Below are positions 20,115 through 30,036 of a stretch of DNA of 64,000 bases, piece after piece (the first letter of the stretch is position 1; each line of letters begins with the position of its first letter). The notes under the pieces were generated by a model. It made no database searches and was not told where the DNA came from. It saw only the letters and a program-made list of their open reading frames with translations. Location of the stretch: the NCBI GenBank assembly GCA_958009055.1, contig OY253651.1, forward strand, positions 930,001-994,000, written 5' to 3'. The position numbers and the translations under genes are program-made. The stretch is from Choricystis sp. odSpoLacu1 (lineage: Eukaryota > Chlorophyta > Trebouxiophyceae).

Positions 20115-20780
20115 TCAAAACCGGCCCCGGTTCAGCTCGGCCACCAATGCGGTCGTGTCCAGCACCAGGCCCAGGGGGCCGCGCCCTCCATCGCGGGTCG
20201 GGGCGGCCAGCGCGGCAGCCACCTGGTCGGGCAACAACCCCGCGAGCGACACGCTGGGCAGCGAGCGCGGCGTCGGGGGCGCGTCACACGGAGGCGCCAG
20301 CAGGGCGTCCGGGTCGTCCACGCAGGCGGCGGCGGCGGCGGCGTCGGCCGCCCAAAAGTCGCCACGCAGGGCTTTGAGGCGTTTGGGCGCGGGCGCGGCG
20401 CGCGGCGGCGCGGGGGTGGACGCGGCACGCACAGCCACCGCACGCGGCGGCGCCGACGTCAGCTCGCAGCAGGTGGTGGCAGGCGAGGCGGGGGCGATGG
20501 CGGAGCGCAGGGCCGCCGCGCAGGGCGTGGCAGCAGAAGCATCCGACAGCGACGACGAGTCGGAGCGGGTGGCCGCCACGGCCCGCCGACGACGGGGCAC
20601 GGGGGACGCCGCGGCCGCAGCCACCGGCTTCTTGGACTGCGTCTCCATGGTCTCCACGGCGTCGTCGTCATCGTCCGAGTCGAACAGGCCGGCCGTGATC
20701 GCGCGCAGGACGGACGCCTCCAGCGCGGGGGAGGGGGGGCGGCGGGGGGCGCAGGTGGAGTCGGCCACGGCTTCGGCCAT
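20115..20780 (-). CDS. Unknown Ser/Ala-rich nuclear-type protein
   Basis: A single exon encodes 221 residues from ATG 20780. The product begins with a short helix (SPALEASVLRAITAGLF), followed by an acidic DSDDDDD run, a basic KK/RRRR cluster (possible nuclear signal) and Ser/Asp and Ala/Pro low complexity, then APKRLKALRGDFW and a C-terminal segment ending LDTTALVAELNRGRF. No family is recognised. The alternation of acidic and basic patches and phosphorylatable Ser/Asp motifs suggests a regulatory nuclear protein, but that is a guess. Codon use fits the neighbours and there are no introns. Confidence 0.5.
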   Translation of the reverse strand: MAEAVADSTCAPRRPPSPALEASVLRAITAGLFDSDDDDDAVETMETQSKKPVAAAAASPVPRRRRAVAATRSDSSSLSDASAATPCAAALRSAIAPASPATTCCELTSAPPRAVAVRAASTPAPPRAAPAPKRLKALRGDFWAADAAAAAACVDDPDALLAPPCDAPPTPRSLPSVSLAGLLPDQVAAALAAPTRDGGRGPLGLVLDTTALVAELNRGRF

Positions 20781-21618
20781 CAGGGTGGTGGCGAAGGCGG
20801 TGGGGGGGGTGGAGGCTGTCGTGGTGGGGGGGGGTGGGAAGGGGTCAGGGCGCGGGTGCAGCGAGCGGCGGTTGTGCGGGCCCGCGCAGCCGGGAGGGTT
20901 CTTCGCGCTCCTCTCTCGCACCGCGGCGGCTGCACGTATGCGCGTCACGCGCCTTGCCGCCCCCAAATTCCCGCGTCAGTGCGTGCGCTGGCGCCTTCCA
21001 TCCCTGTGCACGGTGCCGAGAGGCCGCAAGTGGGGCGGGGAGGCAGCGCGGCGGCTCTTCTGCCGATTTTTCTCCGGCGGCGCGAGGACAGGGTAGAGGT
21101 CCGCCCCGCCGACCGATCACAGCTCCACGCCTGCACGCCGCCCTTCTCCCAAGCCCCAGGGTCACACGTACAAGGCATCACCGTCAAATGCAGACGAAAA
21201 GCGGGGCGACAGGGTGCAAAAGCGCGAAAGGGAGGTTTTCCCGGAATCGCTGGTGAGCAGGGCAGCGAGGCGTGTGCCGCTGCGTGCTCACGGGCTCTCT
21301 ATGACAGTGGATCGCCGACGCGTACCGCTGCCCAGACCTGCAGTCTGGATCTCGGAAGGTCGCTGGGGGGCCGGGAGTGAGGCGGCGCGGAGCTTAGGGG
21401 GGTGGGGAGGAAGCAGAGTCGGAAAAACAGAGAGAGCGAGTGCGCCAGGGTCGAGAGAGAAGCGCTTGGTTGCGTTTTTTTCCGTGGCTCTGCCCTTTTT
21501 GGTGCCCTTTTTTGGGCCGCGTAGATACACCACACCGCACGCCGCCCAGGCAACAGTAGGAGAGTGGCAGTGAAAGGCAAAAGACTCTGTCCATTTCCCC
21601 AAACGTCTACAAAAAAAA
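20781..21618. other. 0.8-kb spacer, nothing recognised
   Basis: The stretch is flanked by two genes on the minus strand. It should contain the promoter of the unknown Ser/Ala-rich gene and the 3' UTR of the next. No conserved reading frame or RNA gene was seen. Confidence 0.5.
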
Positions 21619-22333
21619 TCAGGTCGACCCGCCCTCGCCCTCCACCACCTCGCCGTCCCCCCGCGCCAGCGCCCCCGTCCCCCCCGTCCGCGCCGCCACC
21701 GCAGCCGCGTTGGCTTTGTCCTTGGCCCACCTCCAGGACGCGCCCAGGCCGGCGCCGACGGCAGTCGCGGCACGGGCCACACGCTCATCCTCGAGCGCAC
21801 GCGCGCCCGCGCGCCGCGCGGCAGCAGCCGCGCCGGCCGCCACCGCGCCCGCCATGTCAGCCGCCGCAGCAGCACGGGCGCTCACTTGCAGCTTGGCGTC
21901 CAGGTCGGCCGCCGCGCCCGCAGCGCGCGCGGCCGCGCGCTCGGCCGCGCGCGTGGCGGTCAGCTCGGCCAGCCCCATCACAAAGTCTTCTTGGACCGCG
22001 TGGACCGCGTGCGAACAATCAACATCTATGGTGGCGTCGAGCCAAGCTTGAAGAGCTTCGGCTGAGTCAGCGTCCCACAGGGAAACGGAGGTCGCGCCAG
22101 AGGTGGGCACGAGGCAGCGGTTGCGCACGCCGGCGGGGAGTGATTTGCGACGCACCAGGTCGGCCAAGCTGATCATGGCAAAGGGAACCTGTCGTGTGTG
22201 TGGGGTGTGTGGGTGGAAAGGCGCCAAAAGGGGGGTGTTGGCGCGCGATGGGCGCGACGGGGCTGCGGTGGCAAAACGCACGCCTCACCTTGGCGGTCAC
22301 CGCGCCCACCGTGTGTATAGCGAGGAAGAGCAT
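21619..22333 (-). CDS. Unknown conserved-looking protein with helical Ala-rich tail
   Basis: Exon 1 (22333-22289) encodes MLFLAIHTVGAVTAK and exon 2 (22188-21619) the rest; 204 residues. The N-terminal ~75 residues look like a small folded domain: FAMISLADLVRRKSLP, then SVSLWDADSAEALQAWLD with an alternating pattern, and DCSHAVHAVQEDFVMGLAEL. The remainder is a long Ala-rich amphipathic helix with charged residues (ARAAERAAARAAG and similar), perhaps apolipoprotein- or LEA-like. The SLW...EALQ.WLD pattern reminds me of uncharacterised plant and algal proteins, but I cannot name a family. It is divergent from the DCC-family gene with 115 bases between starts. Confidence 0.6.
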
Positions 22334-22448
22334 GGCGGTGGAAGAGGAGGCGTAAGACTCGGCCACCACTGCGCGAAGAGGACGCAGGGCCAAAAAAGAA
22401 ATGAGGAGTGAAAAACAATCCTCAGCCGAGCATTTTCCGTGTTCGCCC

Positions 22449-22967
22449 ATGTCGACTCGCCCGATGCGCGCCCTCCTGCCGGCCCCACGCCCGCTGGCCA
22501 CCCCGCGCCCACGCCAGGCTGCTGGCCGCCATCGTCCCCACCCTCGGCCGCTGGTGCCTCCCCCGCCACGCGCGTCCGCCACCCCCCCCACCCCCACGCC
22601 GCGCCCGGGGGACGCCTACTTTGCAACCGACGCCCGCCCCGTCATGCTGTACGACGGCATGTGCCGGTGAGAGAGAGTATGGGGGAAGAAACGGGATCAA
22701 AGGAGAGGGAACGTGGATGTCTCACACCCCCCCAACAGCCTCTGCTCCACCGGCGTCGACGCCGCCCTCGCCCTCGACACCAAGCGCGCCCTCCGCTTCG
22801 CCGCCCTGGCCGCGATGGTGCCGGCCCCCGCGCGCGATGGCGCGTACAACGCGGTCGCCGACAATCGGTACACCCTGTTTGGGCGGCTGCCGCAGCAGCG
22901 CTGGACGCGGGGCTCGGGGGGTGGTGCAGACGAGGAGGGCCGGTTTTTGGATAATCAGACATGTTAG
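22449..22967 (+). CDS. DCC-family (DUF393) thiol-disulfide oxidoreductase-like protein, shortened
   Basis: Exon 1 (22449-22666) and exon 2 (22739-22967) encode 148 residues. The DCC hallmark VMLYDGMCRLC, with the CxxC redox pair, spans the splice junction. The family's C-terminal signature ARDGAYNAVADNRYTLFGR is also present. In most DCC proteins about 50 residues separate the CxxC helix and RFAAL strand from this C-terminal block; here RFAALAAMVP runs almost directly into it, so the middle of the thioredoxin-like fold is missing. The first ~55 residues are Pro/Arg/Ala-rich and resemble an organellar leader. Either the protein is a reduced paralogue or an exon has been missed in the 72-bp intron, which is too short to hold one. 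Confidence 0.75.
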
Positions 22968-23045
22968 GCCGTGTCGTTGACGATTTAGGGCAACCGATGA
23001 TGGAAAAGAGAGAGGCGATGGTTTTAGTAGCAGTTTAGGTTTCTC

Positions 23046-23826
23046 TCAAACAAACTCGACCTCCACTCTCACCCTGTCCCCCCACTCCAGCACGCCCACG
23101 TCCCCCGGAGTGAGAGGGCCCACGCCAGAAGGCGTTCCGGTGAACAGCAGGTCTCCCGGCCGCACTCCCACGGTGGCCGCTGCAGCCGCCAGTGCAGCCG
23201 CAGGCGGCGTCGACATGTCGCTGCCCAGCCCCCGCTGCCTCTGCTCCCCGTTCAACGTGAAAGTAAACGGCACACTGGCCCAGTCTGGAAAGCTGGCCAG
23301 GTCCACCCAGGGCGCCGCCAGCACAGCGGACCCGGGAAACACTTTGGCAGTCTCCCACGGCCACCCCCGTTTCTTGGCTGTCGCCTGCACATCGCGCAGC
23401 GTCAGGTCCAGCCCCAGCGTCACCGCGTCGCAGGTGGTCGTGACGTGCTGTGACACGCGCAGCACGATCTCGGTTTCGTAGTGGATGGCGCCGCGGCCGC
23501 GCGGCAGGGTGACGGTGGTGCGTTTGCCACCGTCCGCGACGACCACCGACGATGGCGGCTTCAAAAAGATCATGGGTTCGGGGGGGGGGTCATCGCCAAG
23601 CAGCTGCTTCATCTCTTTGGCGTGGTCGTCGTAGCTGTGTGGGGGTGTGGGGGGGTGAGGGCAAAAACAAGGGTGTGCAGCGTTTCGGCGTGCAGACACC
23701 ACCGCCGCCTTTTCTGAGGTCTCACTTTTTGCCCAGGCAGATGATCTTGTCGACACCCGTCACGAGCGTGTCGACACCCGCGGTCGACATGGCGCGTGTG
23801 CTGGCCCGGGCGGCACGGGCAAGCAT
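23046..23826 (-). CDS. FAHD1: FAHD1-type fumarylacetoacetate hydrolase family protein (acylpyruvase/oxaloacetate decarboxylase)
   Basis: Exon 1 (23826-23726) and exon 2 (23634-23046) encode 229 residues. The junction reads ICLGKNYDDHAKEM, the FAHD1 consensus with the metal-site His region. Other motifs: PMIFLKPPSSVV, AIHYETEIVLRV (the ExE metal ligands), GLDLTLRDVQATAKKRGWPWE, and GDLLFTGTPSGVGPL near the end. FAHD1 hydrolyses acylpyruvates and decarboxylates oxaloacetate in mitochondria, with Mg. The start at 23826 was preferred because it adds MLARAARASTRA, a mitochondrial-like leader; the alternative is the Met 12 codons later. The gene is divergent from the formin, with 138 bases between starts. 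Confidence 0.92.
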
Positions 23827-23964
23827 GCGAACAAGTGACGAAAAAAAGGGCGGTTCTGCCAGTTTTTTTTCTATTTTCATCGTTGTGCTTCTCCTCCTTC
23901 CCAAAAACGATGACGCCAGCCCCTCGACCTCACACCACTGGTTGATCCCTCCCCGCCACCAACC

Positions 23965-26900
23965 ATGTGGTCCTGGCTGGCGGGCAGCGTGCCCGGCACG
24001 CCCACGGCGCAGCCAGTCAGCGCCGACGCGTCCCCATCCAGCGACGGGGGAGGCGGGGCCGGCGGTGGCGGCGTGTTCTCGCTGGGCGGGCGCATACTGG
24101 CGTTTGTTTATGGTGTGTGTGAGGAGGAGAGGAGGGTGGAGGAGGGTGCGTTGCGCGTGTTGGCTGCACACACCATTCGGTGCGCCACGCTGGCCACCCT
24201 CCCCGCCGCTTGCAGCCCCCGCTATGCGCATCGGCTGTGCCATGTGGCAAGCTGGAGTTGTGAGCATTGCGTTACCGGTGGTTGGGAGGCGTGGGACCGC
24301 CCAGAGGACACCCAGGCGGCCTAGCCGCGAGGCCCCGCTTGCCGTCTTCCCCCCCGTAACGACGGAACGCTCACACCCACACCCCCACACTCTCTACTCC
24401 CACAACAGAGGAAGACCCGTCCTCCTGGAAGTCGGCCGTCCACCTGCACCGCCTGTCCGACCGGTACAGGGCCGCGTTGAGCGCTGCAGAGGTCGCCCTG
24501 CGAGCCGCCACGCCGCACGGCGGCGCCGCGCTCGTCATCAACCTGGGCCCCGCCTGGTCGGCCGCCTCCGCGTACAGCGTGTTTGGGGACACGCCCGTCA
24601 TGGAGCTGCCGTTCCGGGACTGGGAGTCGCCCCCCGGGCTGGGCACCCCCCCCCTCGACGTCGCGTTTGCAGTCTGCAAAGTGTTGTCGTCCTGGCTCGC
24701 CAACGGTCCTGATCATGTTGCCCTCCTGCACGCGCGCGCGGTGTCTCCCGCGGGAGTTGCCTCGTTGGTGCGGTTCCTGGCGGCCTGCTACGCCACATTC
24801 AACGCGGACGCGGCGTCGGTGGCGGCCGCGCTGGCGGCGCTGCCGCCGCCACCGCCGCGCGCGCTGCGCAGCACTTACTTGTCGTCTGCCTCCTCGCCTG
24901 GTGGCGGTGGCGACCCCGGGTCCCCGCCGCCGGGTGTGCTGGGCAGGTGGCGCCTGCCCGGGCTGGCCACGCCGCGCGCCAGCGGGGGCGGCACCCCGCG
25001 CGCCGCGAGCAACGGCGGTGGCGCGTTTGCGGGCCCCCACACCGGACCCGCCCAGGCCCGTTACGGCGCCTACTTCTCAGACGTCCTGCACTCGCACACC
25101 CTGGACGTCAACGCCCCCCCGGGCCGCAGGCTGGCCCGCGTCGTGCTGTCGTCCCTCGCACCCCTCGACGCGCGCGCGGCCGCGCCGCCGACCGACGACG
25201 GCGCGCCGCCGCCGGCCGCCCCGTTCCTGGTCGTGTTTCAGCACGGCCGGCGCGTGTGGTCTGGGTATCCCAGTGAGCAGGTGAGGTGGTGGGGGGGGGA
25301 GGGGGGGCGGTTGGCAGGGCAGGAGGGGGGTGGCGTGGAGAATGTTGCCAGGTTTAGATGAGAGACGAGAAAAGGAAGAAAACTGCACCTCTTCAGGCAC
25401 ATCACTTTTCACCCACCCACCATACTCATCACCCCTCCACACTCACATCACCAAACAGGACGGCATGGCCCCCTACACCATCGACGTCGACGTTTCGGGC
25501 GACGTCACCCTGGCGTTGTGGTTTGGGGGGCCGACGTCGCTCGGAGCCGCGCTTGCGCGGCCGCCCGCGCTCGCGTACTTATTTCACACCGCCTGGACGC
25601 CTCTCGCAGGCGGCATCCTGCGCGCTCCCGCCGCCGAGCTGGACGTGTTTGCGCCGGGGCTGTTCCCCGCGGGCACTGCCACCTCGTTCTTTGTGGATGT
25701 GGGGCTGGCGCCCGCGCGCGCGGCAGACGAGGCCACGCCTCCGCCCTCGCCCGCGGCTGGCGCTGCCGCCCCGGCTGGCGTGGATGATGGTGGGTTGGCC
25801 TGGATGCGGGCCACGTGGCGCACGACGACTGCTAAACTGTATGGAAGCGTCGACCGGCCAGGCGCGCGCGTGGTGGACACGGCCGCAGGCGCCGCGCTCG
25901 CGCCTGCCGCGCGGCTGGCAACGGCGGACAACACACCCCGGGCATCCACGTCTCGCACCGTGCAGTTGGGCGACGACGACGTCGTCGTGCCGCGGTCGCG
26001 GTTGACAGCGCTGGAAGCGGCGGCCGCGGCGGCCGCGCGCGCGGCCACGCCTGCCGATGCCACCACCGCCACGGCTCCCTCGCCCGAAGATGCGGCCGCT
26101 GCCACCCGTGTGCGCGACGCGGTTGCGTCCCTGGAGGCCGCCATCGAGGAGCAGGCGACGTGGCGCCGGTCGGCGGACGAGCGCGCGGCCGCGCTGGCGG
26201 CCGCCCTGGCCGCCGCCGACGCGCGGGCGACGGCGGCCAGTGGGGTGCCATCACCGGTGAGAGGAGGCAGCTCAACTGGCGACAACGCGTCTGTGGCCGA
26301 GCTCGCAGCTGCGCTGAAAGCCGCGCGCGCAGAAGCGGCCGCGCTGCGTGGCCTGGCGCGCGCCGCGGCGGCCGATCCAGCCACGTTTGGCGGGGCCAGT
26401 GTGGCTGAACTGTACGAGCTGCGCGCGTCGCTGGAGGCGGCGCACGCGGAGCTGGCGGCGGTGCGGCGGGCGGCGGCGCGACCGGCGAGCGCGGGCGGCG
26501 TCGCGACGCCTGCTGCCGGCGCGGACGACGACGCTGCCACCCTGCGGGCGGCACTGGCAGAGGCACAAGCGGACCTGGATGTCGCCCGCGTGGCGGCGCG
26601 CACGCCCACCAAAGATGGAGGCGTGGCCGTCGCGTCGTCGCCGCGGGCGCCCGCCGCTGCCGCGTCGCCGCGGTCGCCCACAGGCAGCCTGCGCAGAGCG
26701 CTGTCGGGGTCGCCCCCACCGCCCGCCCTGCCGCTGCCGCCTCCGCGGCGGGACGCCAATGGCACGGTGCACGAGAGCGCGGGTGGCGCGCGTGCGGTGT
26801 CGCCGCGCTCGCCGCGCCGCACCGCCAGCGAGGCTGGAGAGGGCGCGCCGTCCACGACGCCCAGAGGGCGGGACGCGGCGTCACCACCACCCGTGCCGCC

Positions 26901-28898
26901 GCCGCGGCGGCCGTCGGCGCCGCCGCCTCCTGCGCCGCCGCTGCCGGCAGGGGCCAAGCGCAAACCGTCGACTGGAGCCCCTCCTTCGCCTCCACCCCCG
27001 CCGCCACCGTCTTCAACAAGGCCGGCCACAGCACCTCCCATGCCTCCTGCCCGCCCGGGGGGTGCCCCCCCCCCCCCCCCCCCCCGCTGCCGCCTGGGGG
27101 CGCCACGCCGTCCCCCGCCACCGCGCGGCGGCTGCGCCCCTTTTTCTGGGACAAGGCGCCCGCCGCCGACGGCTCCATCTGGGCCGCCCTGCCCCCAGGA
27201 GCCACCGCCCTGGACGCGAACTCGCGCGCCGCGCTGGCGGCCCTGCTCCCGGCGGGCGGTGTGACTCGTGCGTCGCCCGGGTCGTCGCGCGGAACCTCCC
27301 CCTCCCCCGGCGCCCGCCGCCCGCGCGCGACCGGCGGCGGCGGCGGCGGCCCCGACGGTCCCGCCCTGCGCATCTTGGGCCTGGCGCGCGCCAACAATGT
27401 GGCCATCATGGCCACCCAGTTTGTGAGCGTGGGCGGCGGCGACCCCGCCGCCGTGCGCGCTGCGGTCGTCGCAGGCCGCGGCCTCACCCTGGAACAACTG
27501 TCCCTCCTGCTGCAAGTCGCCCCCAAGGACGACGAAGTGCGCGCCCTGGCCGCGTGGCGGGGGCTGCCGAGCGAGTTGGCCCCCCCAGAAGCGTTTCTGC
27601 ACGCGCTGGCCTCGGTCCCCCGCCTCACAGACAAAGTCAACCTGCTGCTGCTGGCCACCTCATTTGACGGCATGGTGGCCGCCGCCCGGGATGCCGCCGC
27701 CTCCCTGCGCGGCGCGGCGGCCGCGGTGCGCGAGTCGCGCATGCTCGCGGCCGCCGCGGCCGCCGCGCTCGCGGTCGGCAACGAGCTCAACGCGGGCACC
27801 CACCGCGGGGGCGCGGTGGGGGTGAAACTGGAGTCGCTGCTGAAGCTTGCGGATGTGAAGACGGTGGCGGGAGGCAGGGGTGATGGCGATGGCGAAGGCG
27901 ACGACGGCGACGCGCCATCACCACCACCCCCTCCCGTCACCAACTTGCTCGAGTTTGTGGCCTGGATCGCGGCGTCCAACGTCCCCGTCAAACCCGCCTG
28001 GTCCGCCGGCCGGGGCGGCGGCGGCCCCCTGACCGATGAACTGGCGCCACTGCGCGCGCTCGCGTCTGCGCGCCGTGGCGGCGGCACGGGTGGCGACGTC
28101 AAAGAGTTGACCGCCCACCTGGACATGGGCATCGGGGCCGCGGAAAAAGAACTGGAGGCGTGCCAGCGAGGCGCGCGCAGGGGAGGCGGCGGTGTGAGTG
28201 GGGCGAGCAGCGATGATGGAGGTGGCGGCGACGTGTCGACCGCCACCGCGCGCGCGCGGCTGGAGGCGCGCCTCGCGCGGTCGGTGTCGCCACCGGCTGC
28301 GGACAAGGTGAAGAAGGAGGCGCAGCCTGCTGCTGTGGCGGCACCGCGGCGCGCGACGGGGGCACCCCCGCCGCCGCCACGGCCGCCGCCGCCACAGCCG
28401 CGGCGTGCGACGGAGGCGCCGCCTCCTCCACCGCCGCCGCCGCCCAAGCGGGCGACGGTGGCGCCCCCTCTTCCTCCTCCTCTGCCACCGCCACCGCCCA
28501 AACGGGCGGCCGCGCCTCCTCCCCCTCCTCCTCCACCCCCCCCTCGCGCTCGCAAACCGGGCGCGGTGGCTAGCCTGGCCCCCGCCCTGGCGGCCGCTGC
28601 ATCGCCATCGTCGGGACCACTGCCTCCTCCTCTGCCGCCCGCCAAGCCCACCTTCGACGTGGCGGCGGGGGAGGCCTCGTTTGCGGGGTTTTTGGAGGCA
28701 TTCCTCGAGCGCGCGCGCCCCGCGCGCGACGCAGTGGCCGCCGACGCGACCGGCGCCGCCAACGTAGGCGCCGACCTGGCCGCCTTTCTGGAGGAGCCGC
28801 CGTCCGCCGACCCGGGCGACCTGGTGGCCACGGTGTGGGCGTTTGCGAGCTCGTTTGACGCGGCGCTGGCGAGGGTGCGGGCGCGTGCGAGGGAGTAG
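23965..28898 (+). CDS. Formin: PTEN-like pseudophosphatase, C2, coiled region, proline-rich FH1 and FH2; frame break at poly-C
   Basis: Exons: 23965-24112, 24409-25280 and 25459-28898; nearly 1490 residues. The order is a Gly-rich leader; a PTEN-like domain (HLHRLSDRYRAALSAAE onward); a C2-like domain over exon 2-3; a long Ala-rich coiled region; Pro-rich FH1 (~residues 750-890); and FH2 (LRPFFWDKAP, NNVAIMATQF, TDKVNLLLL, VGNELNAGT, EFVAWIA). This matches class II plant formins, which nucleate actin and bind membranes through PTEN-C2. The PTEN signature loop reads HARAVSPAG with no Cys or Arg, so the phosphatase is dead. A second Pro-rich block with four RA[TA]xAPPPP units lies inside the C-terminal FH2 region. 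The reading frame changes at a 21-C tract (27065-27085); one more or two fewer C would join the two halves. Confidence 0.88.
27065..27085 (+). repeat. Poly-C tract with frame break in formin FH1
   Basis: Twenty-one consecutive C residues encode polyproline. The upstream frame (PTEN, C2, FH1) and downstream frame (FH2) differ by one base across it. Confidence 0.9.
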
Positions 28899-29159
28899 TT
28901 GGTTATTGTTTTCCTTAGTTTTGCTTTTTGTTTCATTTTTACAGTAGAAAATGTCTGGTTTCGTTGACTCTAGTTTGTGTGCAAGGCTGGAGGCCAAATG
29001 CGCGCAGGTTGGTTGTTGACGGAAGAAAGTGAGGGAAAAAACGCCGCCAGCACAACTTGTTTCGGCTGCCTGCCCGAGAGCACCTACCCACGGGCGCGCC
29101 TCTTTTCGCCCCGCCTTAACCTCACTCTAACACACAGCTGCTCACACTCGGCTGCACCA

Positions 29160-29891
29160 ATGAGGCTCGCCGCCCCGGGTTCCGCGCCGCGCGCTGCGCG
29201 CGGCGTCCATTCGCCCACCCATGCCCTGGCCAGGCCGCCCCCTCCCTCCCCCGACTTTGACCGCCGCCGCCGCGAATACCTGGCGCTGAGGGACTGCGCG
29301 TCTTCACCCACGGGTCTGCCCTCACGCTGGCGCCGCAACTCGGCACAACCGCCACCCCTGCCGCCCCAACCGGCGGCCGACGTTCGCCGCGCCGCAGAGT
29401 TCGACCTCGACAGCGCCCTCGTCGCTCTACCCGCTCTCGTCATATTTGTGCCAACACTCGTCTCCCACCCCATCATTGGCGCCGTGGCGGCGGTGTCGCT
29501 GGCCCTGCTCCCTGGCGCGGGGTCGGCGGCCGCCGCGCTCGCGCGCGAGGCGGCCACCCTGTCCCGCGCGCCGCCGCCTGACGACGGCACACGTCGCCTG
29601 ACTGCACCTCGACGGAGTACCGAGGTGGTGGACTGGCGCCGGCGCGACCTCGCCCTGCCGCCGCGCGGACCGCGCGGCGCGCTGCCGCCACCGCCCGGCG
29701 CGCGTGGAGGGCGGCGGTGGCCACCCCCGCCCGCCGCTCGGCCGTGGGTGCCGGCCCATGATGAGTGCGTGATTTTGTGGGAGGGGGAGCCCGCGTGCGA
29801 CGCCGACGCGCGCGCGGTGGCGGCGCTGCGGGCGAGCGCGGCGACCGCGGCGCCCGTCGTGGTGGGGGGGCGGGCCGTGTTTCGAGGGTGA
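29160..29891 (+). CDS. Unknown protein with hydrophobic segment, possibly organellar
   Basis: A single exon encodes 243 residues from ATG 29160. The N-terminal 60 residues are Arg/Pro/Ala-rich and could act as an organellar leader, followed by a helix DFDRRRREYLALRD. Around residues 85-130 lies a hydrophobic stretch (ALVALPALVIFVP, then IIGAVAAVSLALLPG) that looks like one or two membrane spans. The C-terminal half is Pro/Arg-rich and ends with a small strand/helix segment (HDECVILWEGEPACDADAR). No family is recognised. It is located 261 bases after the formin stop on the same strand. Confidence 0.6.
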   Translation: MRLAAPGSAPRAARGVHSPTHALARPPPPSPDFDRRRREYLALRDCASSPTGLPSRWRRNSAQPPPLPPQPAADVRRAAEFDLDSALVALPALVIFVPTLVSHPIIGAVAAVSLALLPGAGSAAAALAREAATLSRAPPPDDGTRRLTAPRRSTEVVDWRRRDLALPPRGPRGALPPPPGARGGRRWPPPPAARPWVPAHDECVILWEGEPACDADARAVAALRASAATAAPVVVGGRAVFRG

Positions 29892-30036
29892 AGCATGGAA
29901 TTGGGTGTGTGTTTTGTACTGCTGTTGTGTGTTATATCTAGTTTGGGCGTTGTTTTCTCGCACGCAGGCGGACGGGGAAGAGGGCCAAGGTTTTTCTCCG
30001 GCCCTGTCCACTCTTTTTTTCTTTCCTCTCTTACAA

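Noticed and set aside
25584..28936. Very long open frames antisense to the formin (over 600 and 1000 codons)
   Set aside because: They are shadows of the Pro- and Ala-rich formin in high-GC DNA, where stops are rare; no domain motif and poor composition.
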